Below, one piece after another: positions 39,534 through 48,783 of a stretch of 64,000 nt of DNA (position 1 is its first letter; every line of letters starts with the position of its first letter). Position numbers and translations under genes: made by a program. Source of the stretch: Hanstruepera flava (GTDB lineage Bacteria; Bacteroidota; Bacteroidia; Flavobacteriales; Flavobacteriaceae). The stretch lies in contig NZ_JALJCW010000001.1 in assembly GCF_023634025.1 (NCBI RefSeq), forward strand, positions 417,501 through 481,500, given 5' to 3'. The notes beneath the pieces are model-generated. The model was not told where the DNA came from. It was given only the letters and a program-made list of their open reading frames with translations, and ran no database searches.

Positions 39534-40723
39534 TGGCAAGTTCAGACTTTTTTAAATATCAAGCGCAAACCTCACCTCATCCTTTGGCAATGGAAGTCTC
39601 ACATGCCGAAGGCAGCCTAATTTTCGACAAAAACAAAAAACAGTATTTAGATTTTGTTGCTGGTGTTTCAGCCTGCACCCTAGGACACAAACACCCAAAA
39701 GTTGTTAATGCCATTAAAGACCAGTTGGATAAATATCTTCATGTTATGGTTTATGGTGAGTATGAGCAAGAACCTGCTGTTAAACTCACTAAATTATTGG
39801 CTAGTCAACTACCTAAAACCCTTCAAAAAACCTACCTAACAAATTCAGGTACTGAAGCTGTTGAAGGCGCTATAAAATTGGCTAAACGTGCTACTGGTAG
39901 AAGTGAAGTTATTGCGGCACATCATGCCTATCATGGAAATACTATGGGAGCCATGAGTGTTATGGGATATGAAGAACGCAAGCAAGCATTTAGACCCTTA
40001 ATTCCAAATATTCGATTTATAAATTTCAATTCAGTTGAAGATTTACGGTATATTTCATCACAGACGGCATGTGTTATTTTAGAAACTATTCAAGGAGGTG
40101 CTGGATTTATTGAACCAAAAAATGACTATCTATTAAAAGTTCAGGAACGTTGCCAAGCGGTTGGAGCTTTATTGATTTTAGATGAAATACAACCTGGAAT
40201 TGGACGTACCGGAAAACTATTTGGCTTTGAAAACTACAATTGTGTTCCAGATATTTTAGTTACAGGTAAAGGATTGGGTGGTGGTATGCCAATTGGTGCG
40301 TTTACGGCTTCAGAAAGACTAATGGATTTACTTCAAGACCGACCAAAACTTGGCCATATTACTACTTTTGGCGGACACCCAGTAATTGCAGCTGCCGCAC
40401 ATGCAACCCTAAAAGAGGTTATTGATAGTGACTTAATGGCTAAGGCATTAGAAAAAGAAAACCTGGTTCGTAAGCATTTAAAGCATCCGCTTATTACAGA
40501 AATAAGAGGAATAGGCTTAATGCTCGCAGCTATAACAGCTTCAGAAGACATAACCAACAAAGTTATTTTGGAGGCTCAAAATCAAGGGCTTATCTTATTT
40601 TGGTTACTGTTTGAACCTAAAGCCATACGTATTACACCACCGCTTACCATTACAAATGATGAAATTATTACAGGTTGTAACATCATTAAAGAAATCTTAA
40701 ATAAAATATCATCTGAAGCCTGA
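39533..40723 (+). CDS. Class III aminotransferase (aspartate aminotransferase family, ArgD/RocD-like)
   Basis: 396 residues of fold type I PLP enzyme. Substrate-side segments GVSACTLGHKHPKVV, TNSGTEAVEGAIKLAKRATG, ILDEIQPGIGRTGKLFGFEN, and the PLP lysine in LVTGKGLGGGMPIGAF (about residues 243-258). Members transfer amino groups from ornithine, acetylornithine, or other diamines; no arginine genes are near, so the substrate is open. An upstream in-frame TTG at 39530 is possible; ATG at 39533 shares its A with the OstA stop codon (TGATG overlap), implying coupled translation. Confidence 0.9.
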   Translation: MASSDFFKYQAQTSPHPLAMEVSHAEGSLIFDKNKKQYLDFVAGVSACTLGHKHPKVVNAIKDQLDKYLHVMVYGEYEQEPAVKLTKLLASQLPKTLQKTYLTNSGTEAVEGAIKLAKRATGRSEVIAAHHAYHGNTMGAMSVMGYEERKQAFRPLIPNIRFINFNSVEDLRYISSQTACVILETIQGGAGFIEPKNDYLLKVQERCQAVGALLILDEIQPGIGRTGKLFGFENYNCVPDILVTGKGLGGGMPIGAFTASERLMDLLQDRPKLGHITTFGGHPVIAAAAHATLKEVIDSDLMAKALEKENLVRKHLKHPLITEIRGIGLMLAAITASEDITNKVILEAQNQGLILFWLLFEPKAIRITPPLTITNDEIITGCNIIKEILNKISSEA

Positions 40724-40863
40724 TTTTCAATACGCTGATAATCAATTACAAATCCATCAACAGACCCTAATGTTGATTATTTTGTTAAAAACATTTACCG
40801 AATTCAAGTCAATCGTCCATTTAGAACAGTACATTTATTAGCGGAAACCATATAATAGTGCTT

Positions 40864-42252
40864 ATGGAGTTACGTCCCAACGACAACAACAATTTATCAC
40901 TTACCAGATTTGAATCAATGCTAAAAACAAACAACGTTTTGTTTTTTGATTCTGAAGAATTCGAAAACATCATCCACCATTATCTCAACCAAGGCAAAAT
41001 TGCATTAGCAAAAAAAGCCATAAAATTGGGCTTGCAACAACACCCTACTTCAACAAACTTAAAACTTTTTAAAGTTGAAGTTTTTGTTTTTGAAAACGAT
41101 TTGGATCGTGCCGACTCAATGATTAATGAGCTCTATGCTTTAGAGCCTTTAAACGAAGAAATTTACATTCAAAAAGCTAACATTCTATCCAAACGTGATG
41201 ATCATGCGAAAGCTATTGAAGTATTAAAAAAAGCACTCGAACTTTCTGAAGACCCAATAGACATATACTCTTTAATTGGAATGGAGTATCTGTTTTTGGA
41301 TCAATTTGAAGATGCTAAAACATGCTTCATGAAATGTTTGGAAGCTGATTTAATGGACTACTCTGCGCTTCACAACATGATTTATTGTTTTGAGTTTTTA
41401 GGCCAACATGATGAAGCCATTTCCTACTTAAATACATTTTTAGATAATAATCCATACTGCGAAATTGCTTGGCATCAATTAGGCAAACAATATTTTGAGC
41501 TGAAAGATTACAAAAAAGCATTAGCTGCTTTTGATTTTGCAATTATTTCAGATGATACTTTTATAGGAGCTTACCTTGAAAAAGGTAAGGTTTTAGAAAA
41601 ACTAAAAAAGTATGAAGAAGCTATTGAAAGCTATAGTCTAACACTTAAGCTAGATGACCCTACGTCGTTTGCATTATTGCGCATTGGTCAATGTCATGAA
41701 AAATTAGGAAATAAAGATTTGGCAGTACAATACTATTATAAAACGGTTAAAGAAGATCCACTCCTTGATAAAGGTTGGATAGCCATTACCAAATTTTACA
41801 ATAAGAGAAAAAACTACCAAAAGTCATTATATTATATTAACAAGGCTATAAATATTGATTCTGATAATGTAATATATTGGAAATTATATGCACAAATTAA
41901 CCAACGTTTAGGCTTTTTGGAAGAAGCTGAACGCGGCTACAAAAGAGCTTTAGAATTAGGAAACTACGAATTAAGCACTTGGCTAACTCGAGGTGATATT
42001 TTATGGCAATTGGGCGAGCCAGAGGCTGCTATATACAACTTATTGCAAGCATCAGAATTCTATCCTGAAAATGCCGAAATTGAATTTAGGCTTGCCGGTT
42101 TATATTATACGCAAAATGAAACTGAAACAGGATCGTATCATTTAAAAAACGGCATTCGTTTTAACGCAGAATTCGCCATTATAATTGAAGAATTATTTCC
42201 TAAAGTCTATACAAATTCGCAGGTTAAATTGCTGCTAAAAGCCGAACTTTAG
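40864..42252 (+). CDS. TPR-repeat protein
   Basis: 462 residues, almost all helix-turn-helix tetratricopeptide repeats. Clear repeats include PIDIYSLIGMEYLFLDQFEDA, NPYCEIAWHQLGKQYFELKD and SDNVIYWKLYAQINQRLG. No signal peptide, so cytoplasmic; a scaffold or protein-protein binding role is expected but unknown. A GTG at 40858 would add two residues. The 134-base gap before it contains no gene. Confidence 0.85.
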   Translation: MELRPNDNNNLSLTRFESMLKTNNVLFFDSEEFENIIHHYLNQGKIALAKKAIKLGLQQHPTSTNLKLFKVEVFVFENDLDRADSMINELYALEPLNEEIYIQKANILSKRDDHAKAIEVLKKALELSEDPIDIYSLIGMEYLFLDQFEDAKTCFMKCLEADLMDYSALHNMIYCFEFLGQHDEAISYLNTFLDNNPYCEIAWHQLGKQYFELKDYKKALAAFDFAIISDDTFIGAYLEKGKVLEKLKKYEEAIESYSLTLKLDDPTSFALLRIGQCHEKLGNKDLAVQYYYKTVKEDPLLDKGWIAITKFYNKRKNYQKSLYYINKAINIDSDNVIYWKLYAQINQRLGFLEEAERGYKRALELGNYELSTWLTRGDILWQLGEPEAAIYNLLQASEFYPENAEIEFRLAGLYYTQNETETGSYHLKNGIRFNAEFAIIIEELFPKVYTNSQVKLLLKAEL

Positions 42253-42275
42253 TTCACTAGTCTTACTTAAATTAC

Positions 42276-42305
42276 TACCTTTGATTTTCTATTTTAAAAT
42301 CAAAG
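42276..42305 (+). promoter_or_regulatory. -7 box with overlapping 10-bp inverted repeat
   Basis: TACCTTTG at 42276-42283 overlaps the left arm of an exact inverted repeat CTTTGATTTT (42279-42288) and AAAATCAAAG (42296-42305) with a seven-base gap, ending one base before the DUF368 start ATG. It could be an operator or a 5' RNA hairpin masking the start. No T tract, so unlikely to be a terminator. Confidence 0.45.
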
Positions 42306-42306
42306 C

Positions 42307-43317
42307 ATGCAAAGACGAAATATTGACTATTTGTTAATAACACTCAAGGGAATTGCAATGGGTGCAGCAGATGCCGTACCTGGTGTTTCAGGTGGCACAA
42401 TTGCTTTTATTTCTGGTATTTATGAAGAACTTATTGATACTATAAGCAATATTAATCTTTCACTTTTTAAAGTTTTAAAACGCGATGGCATTTTGGCATT
42501 TTGGAGAGCCTTAAACGGTAGTTTTTTGCTTGCATTATTATTGGGCATTATAGTAAGCTTTGTTTCCTTTATGCGACTTGCAAAGTATCTTATTGAATTC
42601 CATCCTATTTTAATTTGGTCGTTTTTCTTTGGCCTTATTATAGCCAGCATATATTTTGTAGGAAGGCAAATAAAAAAATGGCATCTTGGTTCAATATTAG
42701 CACTAATAATTGGTGCAGTTGCAGCCTATGCCATAACACTCTTGCCAAGTTCAGCAAATAACGAACATCCACTTTTTCTTTTCTTAGCTGGTGCTTTAGC
42801 AATCTGCGCCATGATTTTACCTGGTATTTCCGGTTCCTTTATATTAGTGGTATTGGGTGCTTACAAAACTTTAAGCGACGCCTTTCATGATTTTGACATT
42901 AAGCGTATTTTAATTTTTGCATCAGGTGCTTTAGTTGGTTTATTAAGCTTTAGCCATATTTTAAAATGGCTGTTCAAAAACTATCATAATGTAACATTGG
43001 CTTTGTTAACGGGCTTTATATTTGGTTCCTTAAATAAAGTATGGCCTTGGAAAATTACTGAATCTGTTATGGTTAAGGATACTGGAGAAATTTTACCCTT
43101 TTCAGATATATCAACTTTAAACAACTTAACCCTTTACCAACAACAGATTATGGATTTTGAATCACTAAAGGTCGTTTCAGAAAAAAGCATTTCGGCTTTT
43201 GCCTATTCAGAATTAAACAACAATATCGACCCTCAATGGCTTCCAGCCATCCTGCTTATGATTGCTGGATTTTTAACTATTTTTATTTTAGAAAAACTAG
43301 GTACCGAAAATAAATAA
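42307..43317 (+). CDS. DUF368 membrane protein (polyprenyl-phosphate transporter family), copy 1
   Basis: 336 residues, about eight transmembrane helices. Family marks: KGIAMGAADAVPGVSGGTIAFISGIYEE and AICAMILPGISGSFILVVLGAYK, the paired PGxSGG/S loops, then FGSLNKVWPWK. DUF368 proteins were recently assigned as polyprenyl-phosphate (C55-P) transporters (PopT) that return the lipid carrier for peptidoglycan, O-antigen and related pathways. Assignment to this copy is by family. Stop and next start overlap (TAATG). Confidence 0.88.
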   Translation: MQRRNIDYLLITLKGIAMGAADAVPGVSGGTIAFISGIYEELIDTISNINLSLFKVLKRDGILAFWRALNGSFLLALLLGIIVSFVSFMRLAKYLIEFHPILIWSFFFGLIIASIYFVGRQIKKWHLGSILALIIGAVAAYAITLLPSSANNEHPLFLFLAGALAICAMILPGISGSFILVVLGAYKTLSDAFHDFDIKRILIFASGALVGLLSFSHILKWLFKNYHNVTLALLTGFIFGSLNKVWPWKITESVMVKDTGEILPFSDISTLNNLTLYQQQIMDFESLKVVSEKSISAFAYSELNNNIDPQWLPAILLMIAGFLTIFILEKLGTENK

Positions 43318-44336
43318 TGCAAAGCACAAGAACTTTTACCGATAGAATATTCCTTTTTTTAAAAGGGTTAGCTATGGGTGCCGCAAACAAAGTTCCTGGT
43401 GTATCTGGTGGTGTTGTGGCTTTTGTAGCTGGCTTTTATGAAGAGTTTATCTATTCATTGCAAAAATTTAACGCTAAAGCTTTTAAATTGCTGATTAATG
43501 GTAGATTTAAAAGCTTTTACCAATATGTAAACGGAAGGTTTTTAAGTGTTCTGTTTTTGGGTACTGTAGTAAGCTACTTTAGTGTTTCCAAAATTTTAGA
43601 CTACTTAATAAAGCACTATGAATTATATGTGTGGAGTGTTTTTTTCGGCATGATTATAGGCTCTATTTATTATATAAGAAAAGATTTTAAAGATTGGAAT
43701 TTTAAAACCAATTTAGCTTTAATTATTGGTATTGTTTTGGGTGTAAGTATCAGTTTTTTAGACCCGGCAAAAGAAAACGACAATCTATGGTTTGTTTTTT
43801 TCTGTGGTATAATTAGTGTTTCTGGCATGACTCTACCTGGTTTTTCAGGGTCGTTCATCTTAATACTTCTTGGAAACTATGTCTTATTATTGGTCGACTC
43901 TGTAAATGCACTTTACGATACGTTTGCTGATATTTTACGAGGTGATTTCAATTTTGTTCAAGACGCTGTTCGTATGCGCATGCTTAAAGTTTTAGGTGTG
44001 TTTACTCTAGGATCTATTGCCGGACTCGTAAGTTTTTCGCATATATTAAACTATATTCTCAAGCATTACAAGAGCATAACTTTAGCTACCATAATTGGGT
44101 TCATTACGGGATCTCTTGGAGTAGTTTGGCCCTGGAAAGAAACAGTTTATAAATTACAAACCGATGGGAGTTTAATATTAAATTCCGAGGGCAATCCTAT
44201 AGTAGAAAACTACAAACGTTATATGCCAGAAATAAGCATTGAAACATTATTGGCAGTAGTTTATATTATTGTTGGAGTTCTTATTGTATTGGCTTTAGCC
44301 AAGTATGGCGAAAAAACGAAGAGAAAATATGCGTGA
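43317..44336 (+). CDS. DUF368 membrane protein (polyprenyl-phosphate transporter family), copy 2
   Basis: 339 residues, closely similar in layout to copy 1: KGLAMGAANKVPGVSGGVVAFVAGFYEE, ISVSGMTLPGFSGSFILILLGNY, and TGSLGVVWPWKE. The first loop reads AANKVPG where copy 1 reads AADAVPG, so the two have diverged in a conserved position. Tandem pairs are common in Bacteroidota. Stop overlaps the aroE start by eight bases. Confidence 0.88.
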   Translation: MQSTRTFTDRIFLFLKGLAMGAANKVPGVSGGVVAFVAGFYEEFIYSLQKFNAKAFKLLINGRFKSFYQYVNGRFLSVLFLGTVVSYFSVSKILDYLIKHYELYVWSVFFGMIIGSIYYIRKDFKDWNFKTNLALIIGIVLGVSISFLDPAKENDNLWFVFFCGIISVSGMTLPGFSGSFILILLGNYVLLLVDSVNALYDTFADILRGDFNFVQDAVRMRMLKVLGVFTLGSIAGLVSFSHILNYILKHYKSITLATIIGFITGSLGVVWPWKETVYKLQTDGSLILNSEGNPIVENYKRYMPEISIETLLAVVYIIVGVLIVLALAKYGEKTKRKYA

Positions 44337-45066
44337 GTTTGGCTTAATTGGTAAAGATATTTCGTACTCGTTTTCAAAAAACTATTTCAGCAATAAGTTT
44401 AACGATGAAAACATATTGGATGCTACCTATAAAAATTTTGATATTCAAACCATACATGAATTTCACGACGTACTGGAATCCAATTCGAATTTAATAGGTC
44501 TTAATGTAACCATTCCTTATAAAGAATCTGTTATACCATACCTGGACAAGCTTAACAAAAAAGCCAAAAAAATTGGAGCTGTTAACACTATTAAAATTAC
44601 AGAAAAAGGTAAGCTAATAGGTTATAATACGGATTGCTATGGATTTAAAAAAGCTATAAAACCACATCTAAAAGCCAAACATAAGCGGGCATTAATTTTA
44701 GGAACTGGTGGCGCCAGTAAGGCTATTGCTTTCTCCTTAAAGCAACTGAATATTGATTATCAGTTTGTTTCTAGAACACCTTCAAAAAAAGGATATCTAA
44801 CTTACAAATCTCTTACAGAAAATATTATAGACACCCATTTAATTATTGTAAACTGTACGCCTTTGGGAACCTTCCCTAATGTTGATGACGCTCCAACAAT
44901 TCCTTATCGTGCCATTTCAAAAAACCATATTCTGTTCGATTTAATTTACAACCCTAATGAAACTGTTTTTCTTAAAAAGGGTAAGCAAAATCAGGCGACT
45001 ACCATAAATGGTTACAGTATGCTGATATATCAGGCAGAAAAAGCCTGGAAAATTTGGACTAAATAG
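44329..45066 (+). CDS. aroE: Shikimate dehydrogenase
   Basis: 245 residues. NADPH-dependent reduction of 3-dehydroshikimate to shikimate. The N-terminal part has FGLIGKDISYSFSKNYF and NVTIPYKESVIPYLD with the catalytic Lys; the nucleotide fold is ALILGTGGASKAIAFSLK, then NCTPLGTFPNVDDAP. Relatives start at the MREFGLIG level, so ATG at 44329 is chosen over 44305. The substrate-binding stretch NGYSMLIYQAEKAWKIW is present at the end. Co-transcribed with the DUF368 pair. Confidence 0.93.
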   Translation: MREFGLIGKDISYSFSKNYFSNKFNDENILDATYKNFDIQTIHEFHDVLESNSNLIGLNVTIPYKESVIPYLDKLNKKAKKIGAVNTIKITEKGKLIGYNTDCYGFKKAIKPHLKAKHKRALILGTGGASKAIAFSLKQLNIDYQFVSRTPSKKGYLTYKSLTENIIDTHLIIVNCTPLGTFPNVDDAPTIPYRAISKNHILFDLIYNPNETVFLKKGKQNQATTINGYSMLIYQAEKAWKIWTK

Positions 45067-45100
45067 AAAGCTCTATTCATTTATAAATTCTTAATTAACT

Positions 45101-45131
45101 TTTGTAAATATTACAGTTGTTGTTATCTTTA
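45101..45131 (+). promoter_or_regulatory. Promoter of the DUF349 gene
   Basis: TTTG at 45101-45104, 19-base gap, then TATCTTTA at 45124-45131, one mismatch (last base) to TAnnTTTG. It lies 36 bases before the start codon. Confidence 0.5.
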
Positions 45132-45166
45132 ACGCTAGAGTATTTAAGAACCTTAACATTTATAAG

Positions 45167-47143
45167 ATGTCAGAGCACGATAACCTGCAAGAAGCAGATG
45201 GAAAAAAAGATGAAATTCAATCTCAAACTGAAACCAAAACCCCAGAAGTAACTGAAAACACAACTGAAACTGAAGAGTCCATAGAAACCCCACTTGGAGA
45301 GTCAACAGAAACAGAAACAGAAACAACTCCTGAAGTAGAAAGTAAAGATGAAGACGCTATAAATGAGATTGACGAATCTAATGCTGAAGATGCTGAAGAC
45401 GAGGGCAATGCTGACAGACATCATATTGAGGAAAAAGAATATGATAAAATGTCTTTAGAAGATCTAGCTAATGAATTGGATAAGCTAGTTACCAAAGAAA
45501 AGGTTCAAGCCATTAAATCACATGTAGAAAATATTCGTTCTGAATTTAAATCTAAATTCAACTCCCTTTTAGAAGAGAAAAAAGAAGAATTTTTAAACGA
45601 TGGTGGCAATGAAATAGATTTCTATTACTCAAGCCCAATACAAAAACGTTTTAAAGATACCTACAAGGAGTACAGAAATAAGTTAAATGCATACTATAAA
45701 AACATTGAAAAAAGCTTAAAAGACAATCTTGCCGAACGTCTCGAAATAATTGAAGAAATAAAGGGCCTCATAAATGTTGAGGAAAACATAAACACAACTT
45801 ACAAACATTTTAAAGAGCTGCAGGAACGCTGGAAAAATGCAGGACCAATTCCAAGGGACAAATACAATAACGCTTGGAACAGTTACCATCATCATGTAGA
45901 AATTTTTTATGACTTTTTGCATCTAAACCGCGATTTAAGAGATTTAGATTTCAAACATAATTTAGAGCAAAAGCTAAAAATTATTGAACGTGCCGAAGAA
46001 TTGGCAAAAGACGATAATTTAAATCGTGCTTTTAGAGAACTTCAGGTACTTCATAAAATGTGGAAAGAAGAGTTAGGGCCTGTTGGCAAGGAACATCGTG
46101 AAGAAATTTGGGAACGTTTTAAAAGCGCAACCAAAACCATTCATGATAGGCGTCAAGTATACTTTGCAGAACTCGATACCATTTACGAGAAAAATCTTGA
46201 GGTAAAACAAGACCTTATTTCAAAAATTCAAGCCATTGCAGAGAAGGGAGCAGATTCGCATAATGCTTGGCAAAATGCCATAAAACAAGTAGAAGAATTA
46301 CGAAATGAATTTTTTAGTGCTGGTAAAGTGCCCATTAAAGTCAACGAAGCTACATGGGCAAAATTTAAAGAGGCTGTCAGACAATTTAACCGCAATAAAA
46401 ATGCCTTTTATAAGAATCTGAAAAAGGCGCAATATGATAATCTCCAGAAAAAACTTGACCTAATAAAAATTGCTGAAGACAATAAGGATAGTGAAGATTT
46501 TCAAACCACAACACCTTTAATGAAACGCATACAAAGCGATTGGAAGAAAATTGGTCATGTACCCAGAAAAAACAGCGATAAAATTTGGAAGCAATTTAAA
46601 ACAGCATGCAATCATTATTTTGATAGACTTCATGCTGCAAAAGATGCTGCCAATGCAGAAGGCAATGAAGCTTATACTGAAAAAGTTAAACTACTCGACA
46701 CATTAAAAAACCTAGAATTAACTGGCAAAAAAGAAGACGATTTAGCTACCATTAAAGATATTATCAACTCATGGAAACAAATTGGCAATGTACCTGGAAA
46801 CAAACGTTATATTGAAGGCAAGCTCCATAAAACTCTAGATGGTGTTTTCAAGAAATTAAAGCTTAACCCGAATGAAGGTGAAATGATAAAGTTTGAAACT
46901 AAATTAGAAAATTTAAGTAATGCTGAAGATTCTAGACATCTAGACAATGAACGTCAATTTATAAGAAAAAAGATAAATGAAGTTAAAGCAGAAATCAATC
47001 AGTTAGAAAACAACTTACAATTTTTTCAAAATGTAAACGATGACAATCCTTTAGTTCAAGAAGTACATAAGAATATTGAAAAGCACAAACAAGATTTAAA
47101 TCTTTGGAAAACGAAATTGAATAAGATAAAAAGTATTTCCTAA
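45167..47143 (+). CDS. DUF349 domain protein
   Basis: 658 residues. The N-terminal 85 residues are Glu/Thr-rich and disordered-looking (runs such as TETETETTPE), followed by about five DUF349 repeats of some 70 residues each with the pattern FKELQERWKNAGPIPRDKYN, LHKMWKEELGPVGKEHREEI and MKRIQSDWKKIGHVPRKNSD. Highly charged, helical, no signal peptide: cytoplasmic. DUF349 is widespread in Bacteroidota and its role is not established to my knowledge. The gene stands alone and ends in a terminator. Confidence 0.9.
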   Translation: MSEHDNLQEADGKKDEIQSQTETKTPEVTENTTETEESIETPLGESTETETETTPEVESKDEDAINEIDESNAEDAEDEGNADRHHIEEKEYDKMSLEDLANELDKLVTKEKVQAIKSHVENIRSEFKSKFNSLLEEKKEEFLNDGGNEIDFYYSSPIQKRFKDTYKEYRNKLNAYYKNIEKSLKDNLAERLEIIEEIKGLINVEENINTTYKHFKELQERWKNAGPIPRDKYNNAWNSYHHHVEIFYDFLHLNRDLRDLDFKHNLEQKLKIIERAEELAKDDNLNRAFRELQVLHKMWKEELGPVGKEHREEIWERFKSATKTIHDRRQVYFAELDTIYEKNLEVKQDLISKIQAIAEKGADSHNAWQNAIKQVEELRNEFFSAGKVPIKVNEATWAKFKEAVRQFNRNKNAFYKNLKKAQYDNLQKKLDLIKIAEDNKDSEDFQTTTPLMKRIQSDWKKIGHVPRKNSDKIWKQFKTACNHYFDRLHAAKDAANAEGNEAYTEKVKLLDTLKNLELTGKKEDDLATIKDIINSWKQIGNVPGNKRYIEGKLHKTLDGVFKKLKLNPNEGEMIKFETKLENLSNAEDSRHLDNERQFIRKKINEVKAEINQLENNLQFFQNVNDDNPLVQEVHKNIEKHKQDLNLWKTKLNKIKSIS

Positions 47144-47165
47144 TAACCAAACAACCAAAAAAACT

Positions 47166-47202
47166 AAATCCCGCTTGCAGTATAAAACTCAAGCGGGATT
47201 TT
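47166..47202 (+). terminator. Terminator of the DUF349 gene
   Basis: AAATCCCGCTTG pairs with CAAGCGGGATTT around a 12-base loop, 22 bases after the stop. The T tract is short (TTTT). Confidence 0.8.
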
Positions 47203-47366
47203 AGCTCTAACTAAACTAACTAAATAGTTATTTTCCCAACCAAAATAACCAACTTACCAAATGATACTTTTAAGGAAGTAAATTATGCTATTAATCAATA
47301 AAAAAAGCATCATTTGTTATATATACGGTAATTTTTGAATTTTGGATTTTTTAGCGCTTAAAAAAA

Positions 47367-47426
47367 TTAAATATTTTTGGCCTCTTCCCAAATGATAGTA
47401 TTTGAAAATCATAGATTTTCTAATTC
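47367..47426 (-). pseudogene. Vestigial mazG 3' end downstream of mazG
   Basis: After the mazG stop, the same reading frame contains a second copy of the MazG C-terminal word: WEEAKNI followed by TAA (47390-47367), matching WEEAKHLPK of the gene itself 66 bases (22 codons) upstream. TAG (mazG stop) and a TGA lie between the copies, so it is not translated with mazG. It looks like the remnant of a longer or duplicated C-terminus. The other sequence between 47203 and 47366 is A/T-rich with an inverted repeat CAAATGAT (47258-47265)/ATCATTTG (47309-47316) and no gene I can support. Confidence 0.4.
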
Positions 47427-48206
47427 CTATTTTGGTAAGTGCTTCGCTTCTTCCCAAAATTTATCCATTTCAGCAAGTGTCATATCTTTCAGATTTCTAT
47501 TTAACGCTTTAGATTTTTGTTCTAAATACTGAAACCGTTTAGAGAATTTTTTGTTGGTACGCTCTAAAGCATTTTCAGGATTTACATTTAGGAATCGTGC
47601 ATAGTTAACCAAAGAAAAAAGTACGTCTCCCATTTCACTTTCAATAGCATCTTGGTTATTTGATTTAACTTCAGATTGCAACTCGCCCAACTCCTCTTCA
47701 ACCTTTTCCCAAACTTGATTAGGCTCCTCCCAGTCAAAACCGACACCTGCTACTTTATCTTGAATTCTATTAGCCTTTACAAGTGCTGGCAAACTTTTAG
47801 GAACACCTTCTAAAACACTTTTTTTACCTTCCTTTAACTTTAGTTTTTCCCAATTACGTTTTACATCTTCTTCATTATCTACCTTTACATCACCATAGAT
47901 ATGCGGATGCCTATTAACTAATTTGTCGCAAATGGAATTACAAACATCTGCAATATCAAAATCCTTTGTCTCACTACCTATTTTTGAATAAAAAACGATA
48001 TGTAAGAGTACATCGCCCAACTCCTTTTTTATTTCTTCTAAATCATTATCTAAAATAGCATCACCCAACTCGTAAGTCTCCTCTATCGTTAAATGCCTTA
48101 AGCTTTCCATAGTTTGCTTTTTATCCCACGGACATTGCTCTCGCAATTCGTCCATAATAGTTAATAATCTATCGAAGGCTTTTAATTGGTTAGCTCTAGA
48201 ATTCAT
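47427..48206 (-). CDS. mazG: Nucleoside triphosphate pyrophosphohydrolase MazG
   Basis: 259 residues. Two tandem MazG modules. The first has the metal-binding ExxE/ExxD pattern in CPWDKKQTMESLRHLTIEETYELGDAI with ELGDVLLHIVFYS; the second has VEEELGELQSEV and ESEMGDVLFSLVNYARFL. Hydrolyses non-canonical or all NTPs to NMP and PPi, as a house-cleaning enzyme. Last in a minus-strand block after the DUF5606 and def genes. Confidence 0.95.
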   Translation of the reverse strand: MNSRANQLKAFDRLLTIMDELREQCPWDKKQTMESLRHLTIEETYELGDAILDNDLEEIKKELGDVLLHIVFYSKIGSETKDFDIADVCNSICDKLVNRHPHIYGDVKVDNEEDVKRNWEKLKLKEGKKSVLEGVPKSLPALVKANRIQDKVAGVGFDWEEPNQVWEKVEEELGELQSEVKSNNQDAIESEMGDVLFSLVNYARFLNVNPENALERTNKKFSKRFQYLEQKSKALNRNLKDMTLAEMDKFWEEAKHLPK

Positions 48207-48262
48207 TTTTGAAGTTTTGATAAAATTACAATTAATATAGCATTACGATTTAATATAAAATG

Positions 48263-48288
48263 AAAAAATCCAGCTTTAGGCTGGATTT
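48263..48288 (-). terminator. Terminator of the DUF5606 gene
   Basis: AAATCCAGC pairs with GCTGGATTT around a short TTTAG loop. On the minus strand it is followed by TTTTTTC, 20 bases after the DUF5606 stop. It lies upstream of mazG, so mazG probably has a separate start. Confidence 0.75.
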
Positions 48289-48307
48289 GTAAATATGACA
48301 ATATCAC

Positions 48308-48730
48308 TTATTCTTCCTCTTCTGCTGAAGCAACTTCAACTTCATCAAAGTTTAACAAGTTATGTTTCTGCAACAAATTATACCATTGTACAATTTTCTT
48401 TATGTCGCTGGCATAAACACGGTCTTCATCATAATCTGGAAGTACACCAAATAAATATTCTTCCAGTACATCCTTACTGTCCTTATGGCTAATAGATGTT
48501 TGGTTGCCGTTTTCTTTATCGCTAATTAATTGAAAAACCTCAATAAGTGGTTTTTCCTCTGTTAGTGTATAAATAGCAATTTCGCTTAAAATACTTACGT
48601 TATGATGAATTCCAACAGATAGTCGTTTTCCATCAATTAAAGATTCAGCAATAAAGCCGCTACGTGTTTGAGTAATCATTTTGTACAAACCCGGTTTTCC
48701 CGCAATTGCTAATATTTTATCTAGACCCAT
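48308..48730 (-). CDS. DUF5606 domain protein
   Basis: 140 residues. MGLDKILAIAGKPGLYKMIT and GFIAESLIDGKRL are the family's signature opening. The C-terminus ends in an acidic tail (EVASAEEEE). The family is limited to Bacteroidota as far as I know, almost always next to def, mazG and ruvX, which suggests a shared house-keeping role. Function unknown. Confidence 0.85.
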   Translation of the reverse strand: MGLDKILAIAGKPGLYKMITQTRSGFIAESLIDGKRLSVGIHHNVSILSEIAIYTLTEEKPLIEVFQLISDKENGNQTSISHKDSKDVLEEYLFGVLPDYDEDRVYASDIKKIVQWYNLLQKHNLLNFDEVEVASAEEEE

Positions 48731-48783
48731 AATCTTAATTTAAAGTGCGCAAATATCTTATGTTTACTATTGCTAAACAAGTA

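Noticed and set aside
45223-45408. Ser/Val-rich minus-strand frame in the DUF349 gene
   Set aside because: It is the complement of the Glu/Thr repeat and has no independent support.
47203-47366. Possible small gene or mobile remnant in the DUF349-mazG gap
   Set aside because: Only A/T-rich sequence and a CAAATGAT/ATCATTTG inverted repeat; no transposase fragments or target duplications.
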